Source of the DNA: Amorphoplanes digitatis
GTDB lineage: Bacteria; Actinomycetota; Actinomycetes; Mycobacteriales; Micromonosporaceae
Length of the DNA stretch: 64,000 bases
Direction of reading: 5' to 3'
NCBI RefSeq assembly: GCF_014205335.1
Contig: NZ_JACHNH010000001.1
Coordinates: forward strand, 6,504,501-6,568,500
A program made the translations under genes and the position numbers. Below are positions 33,717 to 41,650 of this stretch, piece after piece (position 1 is the stretch's first letter; each line of letters opens with the position of its first letter). Under the pieces are notes generated by a model. That model did no database searches and was not told the origin of the DNA. It saw only the letters and a program-made list of their open reading frames with translations.

Positions 33717-34718
33717 ATGACAGCGAGTCCATATGAGACGGTCATGGGGTTCCTCGTCGGGCCGTGGCTGGCACAGGCCGTGCGCGCGGCCGTCGACCTG
33801 TCGCTGGCCGAGCACCTGGCGGACGGCCCCCGAACGGCCGCCGAGATCGCCGAGGCCGAGGACGCGGACCCGCAGGCGACGGCCCGCTTCCTGCGCGCCT
33901 GCGCCTCGATGGGCCTGGTCGCGTACGAGGAGAAGGGTTTCGCCGGCACCGAGCTGCTGGCCGTCCTGCACCACGACGCGCCGATGTCGCTGCGGGACCT
34001 GGCCGCGTCACAGTCCAGCGCGTGCCTGTGGCTGACGTGGGCGCGGATCCCCGAGGCGGTCCGCAGCGGCGAGTCGCAGACCACGCAGGCGCTCGGCATG
34101 CCGTTCTTCGACTACCTGGCCGCGCACCCCGACGAGGGCGCGCTCTTCGGCGCCGCGATGACCAGCATGTCGGCGCCGGTCATCCGGGACGCGGTCGAGG
34201 TGATCGACGTCGCCGCCGCGACCACCGTGGTCGACGTCGGCGGCGCGCACGGCTCCTTCGCCCTGGCCATGCTGGCGAGGCATCCCGGCCTCACGGCGAC
34301 CGTGCTGGACCTGCCGCACGCGGTGCCCGGCGCGCAGGCGGCGGCCGTCGCGCGCGGCCTCGACGACCGGCTCACCGCGGTGGCCGGCGACTTCTTCGAG
34401 ACTGTTCCGCCGGGCGACATCCTGCTGCTGAAGTTCATCCTTCACGACTGGTCCGACGACGACTGCGTACGCATCCTGTCGAACTGCCGCGACGCCCTGC
34501 GCCCGGGCGGCCGCATCGTGATCACCGAGATCGTCATCGACGACCACGCGCCCGGCATCGCGCCGCTGATGGACATCGCCATGCTCGCCTCCGCGGGCAG
34601 CCGGGAACGCACCCTGGCCGAGTTCGACGACGTGCTGACCCGGGCGGGCCTGCGCCGCGCCGCGGCCACCCCGGTGGAACCGCCGTACGTCGTGATCGAG
34701 GCGATCGCGGCGGCCTGA
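33717..34718 (+). CDS. SAM-dependent O-methyltransferase, dimerisation-domain type
   Basis: A 333-residue enzyme of the class that methylates hydroxyls of polyketides and aromatics. The N-terminal winged-helix dimerisation domain (AQAVRAAVDLSLAEHLADG...ATARFLRACASMGLV) precedes a Rossmann domain with SAM motif TVVDVGGAHGSFAL. The acidic loop at LDLPHAV and the catalytic His in LKFILHDWSDDDCVRIL are also present. It is first in a two-gene operon with a second methyltransferase, 2 bp apart. The natural substrate is unknown, and no biosynthetic cluster surrounds it. Confidence 0.88.
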   Translation: MTASPYETVMGFLVGPWLAQAVRAAVDLSLAEHLADGPRTAAEIAEAEDADPQATARFLRACASMGLVAYEEKGFAGTELLAVLHHDAPMSLRDLAASQSSACLWLTWARIPEAVRSGESQTTQALGMPFFDYLAAHPDEGALFGAAMTSMSAPVIRDAVEVIDVAAATTVVDVGGAHGSFALAMLARHPGLTATVLDLPHAVPGAQAAAVARGLDDRLTAVAGDFFETVPPGDILLLKFILHDWSDDDCVRILSNCRDALRPGGRIVITEIVIDDHAPGIAPLMDIAMLASAGSRERTLAEFDDVLTRAGLRRAAATPVEPPYVVIEAIAAA

Positions 34719-34720
34719 GC

Positions 34721-35542
34721 ATGCGCGTCGAGAGGACCGCCGACGGCGTCGCCGTGATCCGGGCGCTGGAGCAGCACGCGCCGCGGCCGCTGTTCGACGA
34801 CCCCCTCGCTGCCCGGATGCTCGCCGGCTGGCCGGCGACGATGGTCGCGCACCGCCCGCTGCGGTGGCTGTTCCTGCGCGCGCTGGAGCGGGCCGGGCCG
34901 GGCTTCTACGGCGCGGTGATCTGCCGCACGCGGGCCATCGACGACGCCTGCCGATCGGCCTTGGCCACCCGGATCGACCGGGTGGTGATAGTCGGAGCGG
35001 GCCTGGACACCCGCCCGTACCGGATGCCGGAGATGGCCGCGGCCCGGGTCTGGGAGTTCGACCTGCCGTCGGCGCAGGCCACCAAGAAGGCGGCCCTGGC
35101 CCGGGCGCTGGGCGCCCTGCCGGCGCACGTCAACTATCTGCCGCTGGACCTGACGAAACCGGACGCGGAAGACGTCCTGGCCGGCGCGGGCACCGATCGC
35201 ACCCTGCTGCTCTGCGAGGCCGTGACCATGTACCTCGGCGGTGAGGCCGTCGACCGGGTGCTCGCCTATGCCGGAGGGCTCGCACCGGGCAGCCGCGTGA
35301 TCATCACCTATCTTCCGAGGGCCGAGGCGGAGCGGCGCGAGAACAACCGGTGGTCGCGCCGCCTGGGCTGGCGCAGCGCCTACCATCCGGCCGAGATGGC
35401 CGCCCGCCTGCGCGCGCACGGCCTGACCCCGCTGACGGACATCGGCGCCGAGGCGCACCGGGCCGAGCTGCTCCGCTCCGGCGGCCGCAAGCTCGCCGTC
35501 TTCCCCGGCGAGCGCATCGCCCTCGCCGCCGTGGCGGGCTGA
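34721..35542 (+). CDS. SAM-dependent methyltransferase, TIGR00027 / leucine carboxyl methyltransferase-like
   Basis: A 273-residue member of the PPM1/TIGR00027 group. It begins VERTADGVAVIRALEQ (typical start), then has the SAM motif VVIVGAGLDTRPYRM, the acidic strand VWEFDLPSAQATKKA and a LLLCEAVTMYLGGEAVDRVL segment. The ATG at 34721 lies 2 bp after the stop of the upstream methyltransferase, so the pair is an operon. The last five codons (AAVAG then stop) are part of an 18-bp tandem array that continues past the gene. Confidence 0.85.
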   Translation: MRVERTADGVAVIRALEQHAPRPLFDDPLAARMLAGWPATMVAHRPLRWLFLRALERAGPGFYGAVICRTRAIDDACRSALATRIDRVVIVGAGLDTRPYRMPEMAAARVWEFDLPSAQATKKAALARALGALPAHVNYLPLDLTKPDAEDVLAGAGTDRTLLLCEAVTMYLGGEAVDRVLAYAGGLAPGSRVIITYLPRAEAERRENNRWSRRLGWRSAYHPAEMAARLRAHGLTPLTDIGAEAHRAELLRSGGRKLAVFPGERIALAAVAG

Positions 35543-35599
35543 GCTGCCGTGGCGGGCTGAGCTGCCGTGGCGGGCTGAGCTGCCGTGGCGGGCTGAGCT
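35528..35599 (+). repeat. 18-bp perfect tandem repeat (x4) duplicating a gene end with its stop
   Basis: Four identical 18-bp units (GCCGTGGCGGGCTGAGCT) occupy 35528-35545, 35546-35563, 35564-35581 and 35582-35599. Unit 1 contains the last four codons and TGA stop of the methyltransferase. Because 18 is a multiple of three, the stop recurs in frame in every unit. The array abuts the last codons of the convergent GNAT gene. Confidence 0.95.
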
Positions 35600-36126
35600 C
35601 AGGTCAGCTCGCCCTCGAGCAGGCCCATCGTGTACTTGTCGTACCAGCGGCCGTCGCGGCGGAAGACCTCGCGCAGCCGGCCCTCCTCGGAGAAGCCGAC
35701 CTTGTCGTACACCTGCCGGGCCGCGTGGTTCTCCGTCACGACGGTAAGGGTGATCTTGTGCAGCCGCATCTTGTCGAAGCCGTAGCGGCAGACCCGGCGG
35801 ACCGCATCGGTGGCGTACCCCCGGCCCCAGGCGTCCTTCTCCCCGAGGTAGATGTCCAGCTCGGCGTTGCCGGTCTCGGGCTCGGCGCCGTGCAGCCGGA
35901 TCAGGCCGACGAGCCTGCCGTCGCCGATCGCCTCGATGCCGAAGAGCACGTCGCCGTAGTCGTTGCGCGGCCGCTCCTCCAGGAACGTCCGCACCCGGGT
36001 CAGCGGCTGCGCGTAGTTGTCGTTCATCCAGCGCATGACCTCGGGATCGTGGTTCCATCGCCAGAGCGCCTCGGCGTCGGAGGGCTCCATGGCCCGCAGT
36101 TTCACCAGGTCTCCCAGGACGAACAC
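35599..36126 (-). CDS. GNAT acetyltransferase, RimJ/RimL type
   Basis: A 175-residue GNAT enzyme. It starts with LGDLVKLRAMEPSDAEALWRW, has the acetyl-CoA loop with G-R-G-Y-A-T (LGEKDAWGRGYATDAVRRV) and the late motif ENHAARQVYDKVGFSEEGRLREVF. It probably acetylates an N-terminal amine of a protein or a small amine. It is convergent with the methyltransferase operon, separated only by the tandem repeat array. Confidence 0.87.
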   Translation of the reverse strand: MFVLGDLVKLRAMEPSDAEALWRWNHDPEVMRWMNDNYAQPLTRVRTFLEERPRNDYGDVLFGIEAIGDGRLVGLIRLHGAEPETGNAELDIYLGEKDAWGRGYATDAVRRVCRYGFDKMRLHKITLTVVTENHAARQVYDKVGFSEEGRLREVFRRDGRWYDKYTMGLLEGELT

Positions 36127-36185
36127 GGACGGCCTCCAGCTGTCGATCGGGGTTCGAGGCCCGAATCCTAGGGTAGGGACAGACG

Positions 36186-36902
36186 GTGAAGCTCGGCCTG
36201 CGGCTCACCACCGCCGTCACCCTCGCGGTCCTGACGCTGGTGCCGTTCGCACTGCTCGCGGCGCTCGTCGCCCGCGGCTGGGCGCCGCTGCACGAGCTCG
36301 ACGTCGCCGTGACGGGTGCCCTGCACGACTGGGCGCTGAGCCACCCCGGCTGGACCCGCGCGGCGCTGTGGTGGACGACGATCTTCTCGCCGAACCCGCT
36401 GCGGCTTGCGGCGCTGGCCCTGGTGATCTGGCTGATCAGGCGCCGCGCCCGCCGGCTCGCGCTCTGGGTGGCGGTCACCATGGCGGTCGGCGGGCTGCTC
36501 GGCGCGGCGCTCAAGCTGGTGGTCGGCCGGCTCCGGCCCGACCTGCTGGACCCGGTCGCCCGCGCGGCCGGAAACGCGTTCCCGTCCGGGCACGCCCTGA
36601 ACGCGACGCTGGCCGCGGGCGTGTTCGTGCTGGTGCTGCTGCCGGTGGTCCGCGGCCGCCGGCGCTGGCTGCTCTGGGGCGCGGCGATCGCCGTCGCCGT
36701 GCTGACCGGCCTCACCCGCATCGTGATCGGCGTGCACTGGACCAGCGACGTGGTGGCGGGCTGGCTGCTCGGCGTCGCGTTCGTCGCGGCCACCGCGGCG
36801 GCGTTCACCCGGCTCTCTCCCGCCGCCGTGGTCGAGGAGGGCCTGGATCCCGGGCTCGCCCACTCGGCCGACGGCCCGCCCGGCGAGCCGCCGCGCCGGT
36901 GA
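36186..36902 (+). CDS. PAP2 family lipid phosphatase
   Basis: A 238-residue integral membrane phosphatase with the three PAP2 motifs. These are K-x6-RP (KLVVGRLRP), PSGH (AFPSGHALNATL) and a third motif of the SR-x5-H type (TRIVIGVHWTSDVVAG). Five to six helices are visible. It dephosphorylates undecaprenyl pyrophosphate or phosphatidic-acid-like lipids on the outer membrane face. The GTG at 36186 has a weak AGGGA site. A second PAP2 gene lies at 63092. Confidence 0.87.
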   Translation: MKLGLRLTTAVTLAVLTLVPFALLAALVARGWAPLHELDVAVTGALHDWALSHPGWTRAALWWTTIFSPNPLRLAALALVIWLIRRRARRLALWVAVTMAVGGLLGAALKLVVGRLRPDLLDPVARAAGNAFPSGHALNATLAAGVFVLVLLPVVRGRRRWLLWGAAIAVAVLTGLTRIVIGVHWTSDVVAGWLLGVAFVAATAAAFTRLSPAAVVEEGLDPGLAHSADGPPGEPPRR

Positions 36903-37016
36903 CACCGACGCGGCGGCCTTCATTGAACGTTTTTCAACCTGGCATCGAGCCCGCCGGTGCCGGGCCCGCGGACCGGCGCCGACCGCTGCCGGCCTCGCCA
37001 CGTTGAAAGAGGTTCA

Positions 37017-38261
37017 TCAGTTGCGCTTGCCGATCATGCCGTGCGGGTCGAGGACGTACTTGCGTGCCGCGCCCTGGTCGAAGTCGCGGTAGCCCTGCGG
37101 CGCCTGGTCCAGCGGGATCGCGGTCGCGTTGACGTTCCTCGCGATCTGAACCCGATCATGCAGGATCGCCATCATGAGCGCCCGGTTGTACTTCATCACC
37201 GGGCACTGACCCGTGACGAACGAGTGCGACTTGGCCCAGCCCAGGCCCAGCCGGATCGAGAGCGAGCCCACTCGCGCGGCCTCGTCGACGCCGCCGGGGT
37301 CGCCGGTGACGTAGAGGCCGGGAATTCCGATCGCGCCGCCGGCCCGGGTGAGGTCCATCAGCGAGTTCAGCACGGTCGCGGGCATCTCGGTGTCGGCGTC
37401 GGCGCCGTGTCCGCGCGCCTCGAATCCCACCGCGTCGACGGCCGAGTCGACGAGGGGCTGGCCGATCGCCGGCGCCGAGCGGCCGAGGATCTGCTGCACC
37501 TGTTCCGCCGGGTCGCCCTGCGCCACGTTGACGGTCTCGCAGCCGAAGCTGCGCGCCTGCGCCAGCCGCTGCTCGTTGAGGTCGCCGACGATGACGACGG
37601 CGGCACCGAGCAGGAAGGCCGAGGTGGCCGCGGCCAGTCCGACCGGGCCCGCACCGGCGATGTACACGGTGGATCCGGTCGTGACGCCGGCGCTGACACA
37701 GCCGTGGTAGCCGGTGGGGAAGATGTCCGTCAGCATGGCCAGGTCGAGGATCTTCTCCATCGCCTGGTCCCGGTCCGGGAACCGCAGCAGGTTCCAGTCC
37801 GCGTACGGCACCATCACGTACTCCGACTGGCCGCCGACCCAACCGCCCATGTCGACGTAGCCGTACGCCGAGCCGGGCCGGTCCGGGTTCACGTTGAGGC
37901 AGACGCCGGTCCTGCGCTCCTTGCAGTTGCGGCACCGTCCGCAGGAGATGTTGAACGGCACCGAGACGATGTCGCCCACCCTGACGAACTCCACGTCCGG
38001 GCCGGTGTCGACGACCTCACCGGTGATCTCGTGCCCGAGCACGAGCCCCTCCGGCGCCGTCGTGCGCCCGCGGACCATGTGCTGGTCGCTGCCGCAGATA
38101 TTGGTGGCCACGGTCTTAAGAATCACGCCGTGCGGCGTCCTGCGGCCGACATTGGCCTTGTTGACGCCGGGGCCGTCCTTCATTTCGTAGGTCGGATAAT
38201 CGCTGTCTCGGACTTCCACGTCTCCCGGGCCCTGATAGACAACCGCTTTGTTGCCTGGCAT
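37017..38261 (-). CDS. fdhA: Glutathione-independent formaldehyde dehydrogenase, Zn-dependent ADH family
   Basis: A 414-residue medium-chain dehydrogenase closely resembling Pseudomonas FdhA. Catalytic zinc residues lie in NICGSDQHMVRGRT and LGHEITGEV, structural-zinc cysteines in CGRCRNCKERRTGVC, and the NAD fold at VYIAGAGPVGLAA. GWAKSHSFVTGQCPVMKYNRALM is diagnostic for the group. It oxidises formaldehyde to formate with tightly bound NAD. The ATG at 38261 is preferred over 38276 because GGAG lies nine bases upstream. It is a single-gene unit near methyltransferases that could, in principle, feed methyl turnover; that link is inference. Confidence 0.92.
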   Translation of the reverse strand: MPGNKAVVYQGPGDVEVRDSDYPTYEMKDGPGVNKANVGRRTPHGVILKTVATNICGSDQHMVRGRTTAPEGLVLGHEITGEVVDTGPDVEFVRVGDIVSVPFNISCGRCRNCKERRTGVCLNVNPDRPGSAYGYVDMGGWVGGQSEYVMVPYADWNLLRFPDRDQAMEKILDLAMLTDIFPTGYHGCVSAGVTTGSTVYIAGAGPVGLAAATSAFLLGAAVVIVGDLNEQRLAQARSFGCETVNVAQGDPAEQVQQILGRSAPAIGQPLVDSAVDAVGFEARGHGADADTEMPATVLNSLMDLTRAGGAIGIPGLYVTGDPGGVDEAARVGSLSIRLGLGWAKSHSFVTGQCPVMKYNRALMMAILHDRVQIARNVNATAIPLDQAPQGYRDFDQGAARKYVLDPHGMIGKRN

Positions 38262-38535
38262 CTCGTTACGCTCCATTCCTGATCGAACTCGACTTGGCCG
38301 GGTCACTCGGTCAGGTGCGTCACCTCCTCTCGGCCGCACGGTCTCTGCGGACGGAGCAAGCGAGCGAGCGGGTCGCGGGCGGCGGTTCGGGAACCACCGG
38401 CGAACGGGCACGGTCAGCGACGAAATCGCTACGCTGCCTGCCCCCGCCATATTTCCCGGGACACACGGGAAAGAAAACCATCGATACTGACAAGACGCGC
38501 CAATAGTTGCATTACTGACATACCGGCCCGGTGCG
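38262..38535. promoter_or_regulatory. Upstream region of fdhA / downstream region of FemAB-like gene, with inverted repeat
   Basis: A 274-bp gap with no gene. At 38452-38472, TTTCCCG and CGGGAAA form a 7-bp inverted repeat around a 7-bp centre. It could be an operator for fdhA or a terminator for the gene ending at 38536. Two ACTGACA copies (38483 and 38513 area) lie just before the FemAB end in an AT-richer patch. I cannot assign promoter hexamers with confidence. Confidence 0.45.
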
Positions 38536-39546
38536 CTACCTCGCCCTGGCCAGGCGGGCTGCGGCGCGCTGCTTGAGCGCGAAGCCCTCCTTCGCCACGT
38601 CGCGCAGGCGCGCGACCAACGGCGAGCGTGAGCGGCGCGCCCACGGCACCGGCACCTCCGTGGTGCCGTACTTGGCCTTATATGAATTTCCGCCGACGAA
38701 GTCGAACTCGGTGACGCCCCGGGCCTTGGCCCAGCGCAGTGCGTGCCAGATGAGCGCCTCGTTGGGGCGCAGATGCTGGTGTTCCCGGTAACTCGCGCCG
38801 CCCCAGAAATACATCGTGCGGTGATACCAGGGCAGGACCGCGGTGGCGATGCACCGGCCCTCGGCGTCGCGGGCGCGCAGCAGCAGAATGCTGCCCGCCG
38901 GCGCGAGATTGCGGATCAGCGAACGGACCCGCTCGATCGAATAGGTCGGCACAAGACCCTGTTTCGCGAATACGTCGCGCAATTGATCGTAGAATTCATC
39001 GGCGAATGCGGGATCGTCGCCCGAGGCCTCCTCGATGACCACTCCGGACTTTCCGGCCTTGCGGATATTGCGACGGCAGGCGCTGGCCATCGCGCCGAAG
39101 AGGGAGTCCTCGGCCGGGCTCAGATCGATCACCGCGGTCGGCGCCGCGGCCCAGCGCAGGCCCAGCCCTTCCAGGTCCGCCTCGGTGAGCCCGCGGTCGC
39201 GGATCTCCAGGTGCGCGGCGCCGAGATCACCGAACGCGAACGGCAGCAGGGCCTCCAGCGCGGCGCGGCGCGGAATCGACGGTTCCAGGTTGAAGCCCAC
39301 GTAGGACGTGGTCCAGCCGGCCATCGGGCTGCCCAGGATCCGCAGGCCGTATCGCCTGGTGAGCAGGCCGGTGAAGTGCCCGACGGTGGTGGTGCCGTCG
39401 GTGATCGTGGCAAGGACCGGCTCGGCACGCTGCGACTCGGCGACGAACCGCAGCCACGGCTCGGTGTGGAAGATCAGGCGATCCGGGTAGCCGGCTCGGT
39501 CGGACCAGAGCGCGGGCGTCGGCTCGACCCGTTGTAGTCGAAGCAT
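38536..39546 (-). CDS. FemAB/GNAT_6-like acyl- or aminoacyl-transferase (divergent member)
   Basis: A 336-residue double-GNAT-fold protein. The N-terminal lobe includes GSPMAGWTTSYVGFNL, and the second lobe MASACRRNIRKAGKSGVVIEE and SILLLRARDAEGRCIATAVLPWYHRTMYFWGGASY. The end reads GVTEFDFVGGNSYKAKYGT, the standard FemAB/BioF2-like closing motif. Such proteins transfer amino acids or acyl groups onto cell-wall or capsule substrates in the cytoplasm. A strong run of six G precedes the ATG at 39546. It is divergent from the deacetylase-led polysaccharide operon and more distant in sequence from the two FemAB paralogues at 48450 and 50751. Confidence 0.82.
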   Translation of the reverse strand: MLRLQRVEPTPALWSDRAGYPDRLIFHTEPWLRFVAESQRAEPVLATITDGTTTVGHFTGLLTRRYGLRILGSPMAGWTTSYVGFNLEPSIPRRAALEALLPFAFGDLGAAHLEIRDRGLTEADLEGLGLRWAAAPTAVIDLSPAEDSLFGAMASACRRNIRKAGKSGVVIEEASGDDPAFADEFYDQLRDVFAKQGLVPTYSIERVRSLIRNLAPAGSILLLRARDAEGRCIATAVLPWYHRTMYFWGGASYREHQHLRPNEALIWHALRWAKARGVTEFDFVGGNSYKAKYGTTEVPVPWARRSRSPLVARLRDVAKEGFALKQRAAARLARAR

Positions 39547-39733
39547 GTAATCCCCCCTTGTGGCGGATGATGCCCCGCCGGAAGTTCATTCCGCAAGGAC
39601 CGTTCAGGCCCTTCTCGAATTGACATGAGTATTCCTCATGTTCCCTATGACAATTGCTACTGACGCTACCCACCATCCATTTGCAAGAGTGAGTTCACAG
39701 GGAAAGCAGACGAGCGGGGAGGGGTGGGCGAGG
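39547..39733. promoter_or_regulatory. Divergent control region of the first polysaccharide operon
   Basis: A 187-bp AT-richer gap between the FemAB-like gene and the deacetylase gene. It contains the composite motif at 39623-39662. The only strong ribosome site is GGGGAGGGG, nine bases before the GTG at 39734. Confidence 0.6.
39623..39662 (+). promoter_or_regulatory. Shared 40-bp composite motif, copy A (upstream of deacetylase operon)
   Basis: Reads ACATGA, five free bases, CCTCATGT, five free bases, then ATGACAATTGCTACTG. The first two blocks are part of a perfect 7-bp inverted repeat (ACATGAG / CTCATGT, 39623-39641). The same blocks with identical spacing occur on the minus strand at 60141-60180, and a looser copy at 60282-60321. 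It ends 71 bp before the GTG of the deacetylase gene. Likely a binding site or promoter element for a common regulator of the exopolysaccharide genes. Confidence 0.75.
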
Positions 39734-40501
39734 GTGGAGTCGCAGACCCGGATCAAGCGCCGCCTGAACGAGTTGGGGCTGCGCAGCCGGCTCCGGGCGC
39801 GACCACGGGCGCAGGGCCGGATGCTGGCGCCGGCCGGCATGTTCCGTCGCCTGCCGACCACCGCCGGGCTCTATTTCCCCTTCTACCACGACGTGCCGCC
39901 GGACTACGCCGACGACCTCCGCCGGCACCTGCGCACCTTCCAGCGGCGCGGACCGCTGGTCTCCTGGGACGAGGCGCTGGACGTCCTGGCCGGCCGGCGC
40001 GAGCTGGCCGGGCCGATGTTCTGCCTGTCCTTCGACGACTGCCACGCCACCTGGCGCGACGTCGCCGCGCCGATCCTGCACGAGCTCGGCGTGCCGGCCA
40101 CCTTCTTCCTGACCACCGGGCTCGTCGGCCAGGCCGGCAACCTCACCTGGCAGGACTGCCGCGACCTGCTCGCGCAGGGATACCAGTTCGGCTCGCACAC
40201 GGTCACGCACCAGCGCCTTGCCGACCAGGACGACGCCGCCGCGCTCCGGGAGATCCGCGACTCCAAGCACGCCATCGAGGACGAGCTCGGCGTGCCGGTG
40301 CTCGACTTCGCCGCACCGTACGGCAGCGGTGTCGACTTCGGCGACCGCGAGCTGCGCGCCGTACAGGAGGCCGGTTATCGAAGCTTCGCCACCACGCTGC
40401 GGTCCCCGATGCGGCCGGGCGATTCCCCGATGTACATCCAGCGCCAGGGCCTGCACCCGGCATGGCCGATCTGGGCCGTCAGGACGCGGGTCCATGACTG
40501 A
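39734..40501 (+). CDS. Polysaccharide deacetylase (NodB homology, carbohydrate esterase family 4-like)
   Basis: A 255-residue protein. The NodB fold shows MT1 as CLSFDDCHATW (first Asp catalytic, second metal), MT2 as GSHTVTHQRLA (two metal His) and a later LDFAAPYGSGVDFGDRE segment. It removes N-acetyl groups from amino sugars of a glycan. There is no signal peptide, so it probably works in the cytoplasm on a lipid-linked or nucleotide precursor, or is exported otherwise. The GTG at 39734 is used because of GGGGAGGGG nine bases upstream. Its stop overlaps the next ATG by 8 bp. Confidence 0.85.
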   Translation: MESQTRIKRRLNELGLRSRLRARPRAQGRMLAPAGMFRRLPTTAGLYFPFYHDVPPDYADDLRRHLRTFQRRGPLVSWDEALDVLAGRRELAGPMFCLSFDDCHATWRDVAAPILHELGVPATFFLTTGLVGQAGNLTWQDCRDLLAQGYQFGSHTVTHQRLADQDDAAALREIRDSKHAIEDELGVPVLDFAAPYGSGVDFGDRELRAVQEAGYRSFATTLRSPMRPGDSPMYIQRQGLHPAWPIWAVRTRVHD

Positions 40502-41624
40502 CGCCCGGATCTACCTGTCCCCGCCGGACGTCAGCGGCGTCGAGCGCAAGCTGCTGCTCGAGGCGTTCGACTCGAACTGGGTGGCACCCGTCGGCCCGGA
40601 CCTCGACGCGTTCGAGGCCCAGGTCGCCGACCTGGTCGGCGTCCGGCACGCGGTGGCGCTCAGCAGCGGCACCGCGGCGCTGCACCTGGCGCTGGTGGCC
40701 GCGGGCGTGCGCCGCGGCGACACCGTGCTGGTGCCCTCGTTCACCTTCGCCGCGACCGCGAACGCGGTGATGTACCTCGGCGCCCGGCCGGTCTTCCTCG
40801 ACAGCACGGCGGAGAGCTGGAACGTCGACCCCGGCCTGGTGGCGGAGGAGCTGCGCGACCGGGCCGCCCGCGGCCAGCTACCCCGGGCGGTCGTCACCGT
40901 CGACATGTACGGCCAGTGCGCCGACTACGAGCCCCTGCTGGACGCCTGCGACCGCTACGGAGTCGCGCTGATCGAGGACGCGGCGGAGGCGCTCGGCGCG
41001 TCGTACCGGGGCCGCCCCGCGGGGTCGTTCGGCCTGGCCGGGGTGCTCTCCTTCAACGGCAACAAGATCGTCACCACGGGCGGCGGCGGCATGCTGGTCA
41101 CCGACGACGGCCGGGTCGCGACGCAGACCCGGCACCTCGCCACCCAGGCCCGTGAGCCGGTGCCGCACTACGAGCACCGCTCGGTCGGCTACAACTACCG
41201 GCTGAGCAACCTGCTCGCCGCGGTCGGCCGCGGCCAGGTGGGGCGGCTGCCCGACCTGGTCGCCGCCCGCGGTGAGACGGCCCGCTACTACCGCGCCGCC
41301 CTCGGCGACCTGCCCGGCCTGACGTTCATGCCGGTCGCGGAGTACGGCACGCCCAACTGGTGGCTCACCTGCCTGCTCGTCGACGCCGACGAGTTCGGCG
41401 CCGACCGTGACCGCATCCTCGAGCACCTCGCCACGCTCAACATCGAGGCGCGCCCCACCTGGAAGCCGATGCACCTGCAACCGGTGTTCCGCGACTGCGT
41501 GATGCGCGGCGGCGAGGTCAGCGCCGACCTGTTCCGCCGCGGCCTGTGCCTGCCGAGCGGTTCCGCGCTCACCGACGACGACCGGCAGCGCGTCGTGGAC
41601 GCCGTTCACGCGGTGATCCGGTGA
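40494..41624 (+). CDS. DegT/DnrJ/EryC1/StrS family sugar aminotransferase
   Basis: A 376-residue PLP enzyme. PLP Lys191 is in FNGNKIVTTGGGGMLV, the N-terminal SSGTAALHLAL binds phosphate, and the Asp that binds the cofactor nitrogen is in ALIEDAAEALGASY. These enzymes aminate 4-keto or 3-keto nucleotide sugars. With the CapD-type dehydratase at 58004 it could make an amino-dideoxy sugar for the polymer. It overlaps the deacetylase stop and the next gene's upstream GTG, so it is within a tight operon. Confidence 0.9.
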   Translation: MTDARIYLSPPDVSGVERKLLLEAFDSNWVAPVGPDLDAFEAQVADLVGVRHAVALSSGTAALHLALVAAGVRRGDTVLVPSFTFAATANAVMYLGARPVFLDSTAESWNVDPGLVAEELRDRAARGQLPRAVVTVDMYGQCADYEPLLDACDRYGVALIEDAAEALGASYRGRPAGSFGLAGVLSFNGNKIVTTGGGGMLVTDDGRVATQTRHLATQAREPVPHYEHRSVGYNYRLSNLLAAVGRGQVGRLPDLVAARGETARYYRAALGDLPGLTFMPVAEYGTPNWWLTCLLVDADEFGADRDRILEHLATLNIEARPTWKPMHLQPVFRDCVMRGGEVSADLFRRGLCLPSGSALTDDDRQRVVDAVHAVIR

Positions 41625-41650
41625 CGGTCGAGCAGGAGGGTGACGGCGGG

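Noticed and set aside
35528..35599. Short tandem repeats as a CRISPR array
   Set aside because: Units are 18 bp and contiguous with no spacers, and no cas genes are present; it is a plain tandem duplication.
34442..36808. 788-codon minus-strand frame across the methyltransferases, GNAT and PAP2
   Set aside because: It overlaps four well-supported genes, including the real GNAT in another minus frame.
38452..38472. Riboswitch or attenuator upstream of fdhA
   Set aside because: Only a simple 7-bp inverted repeat is seen; no conserved riboswitch core, and the fdhA leader is otherwise GC-rich without alternative hairpins I can support.
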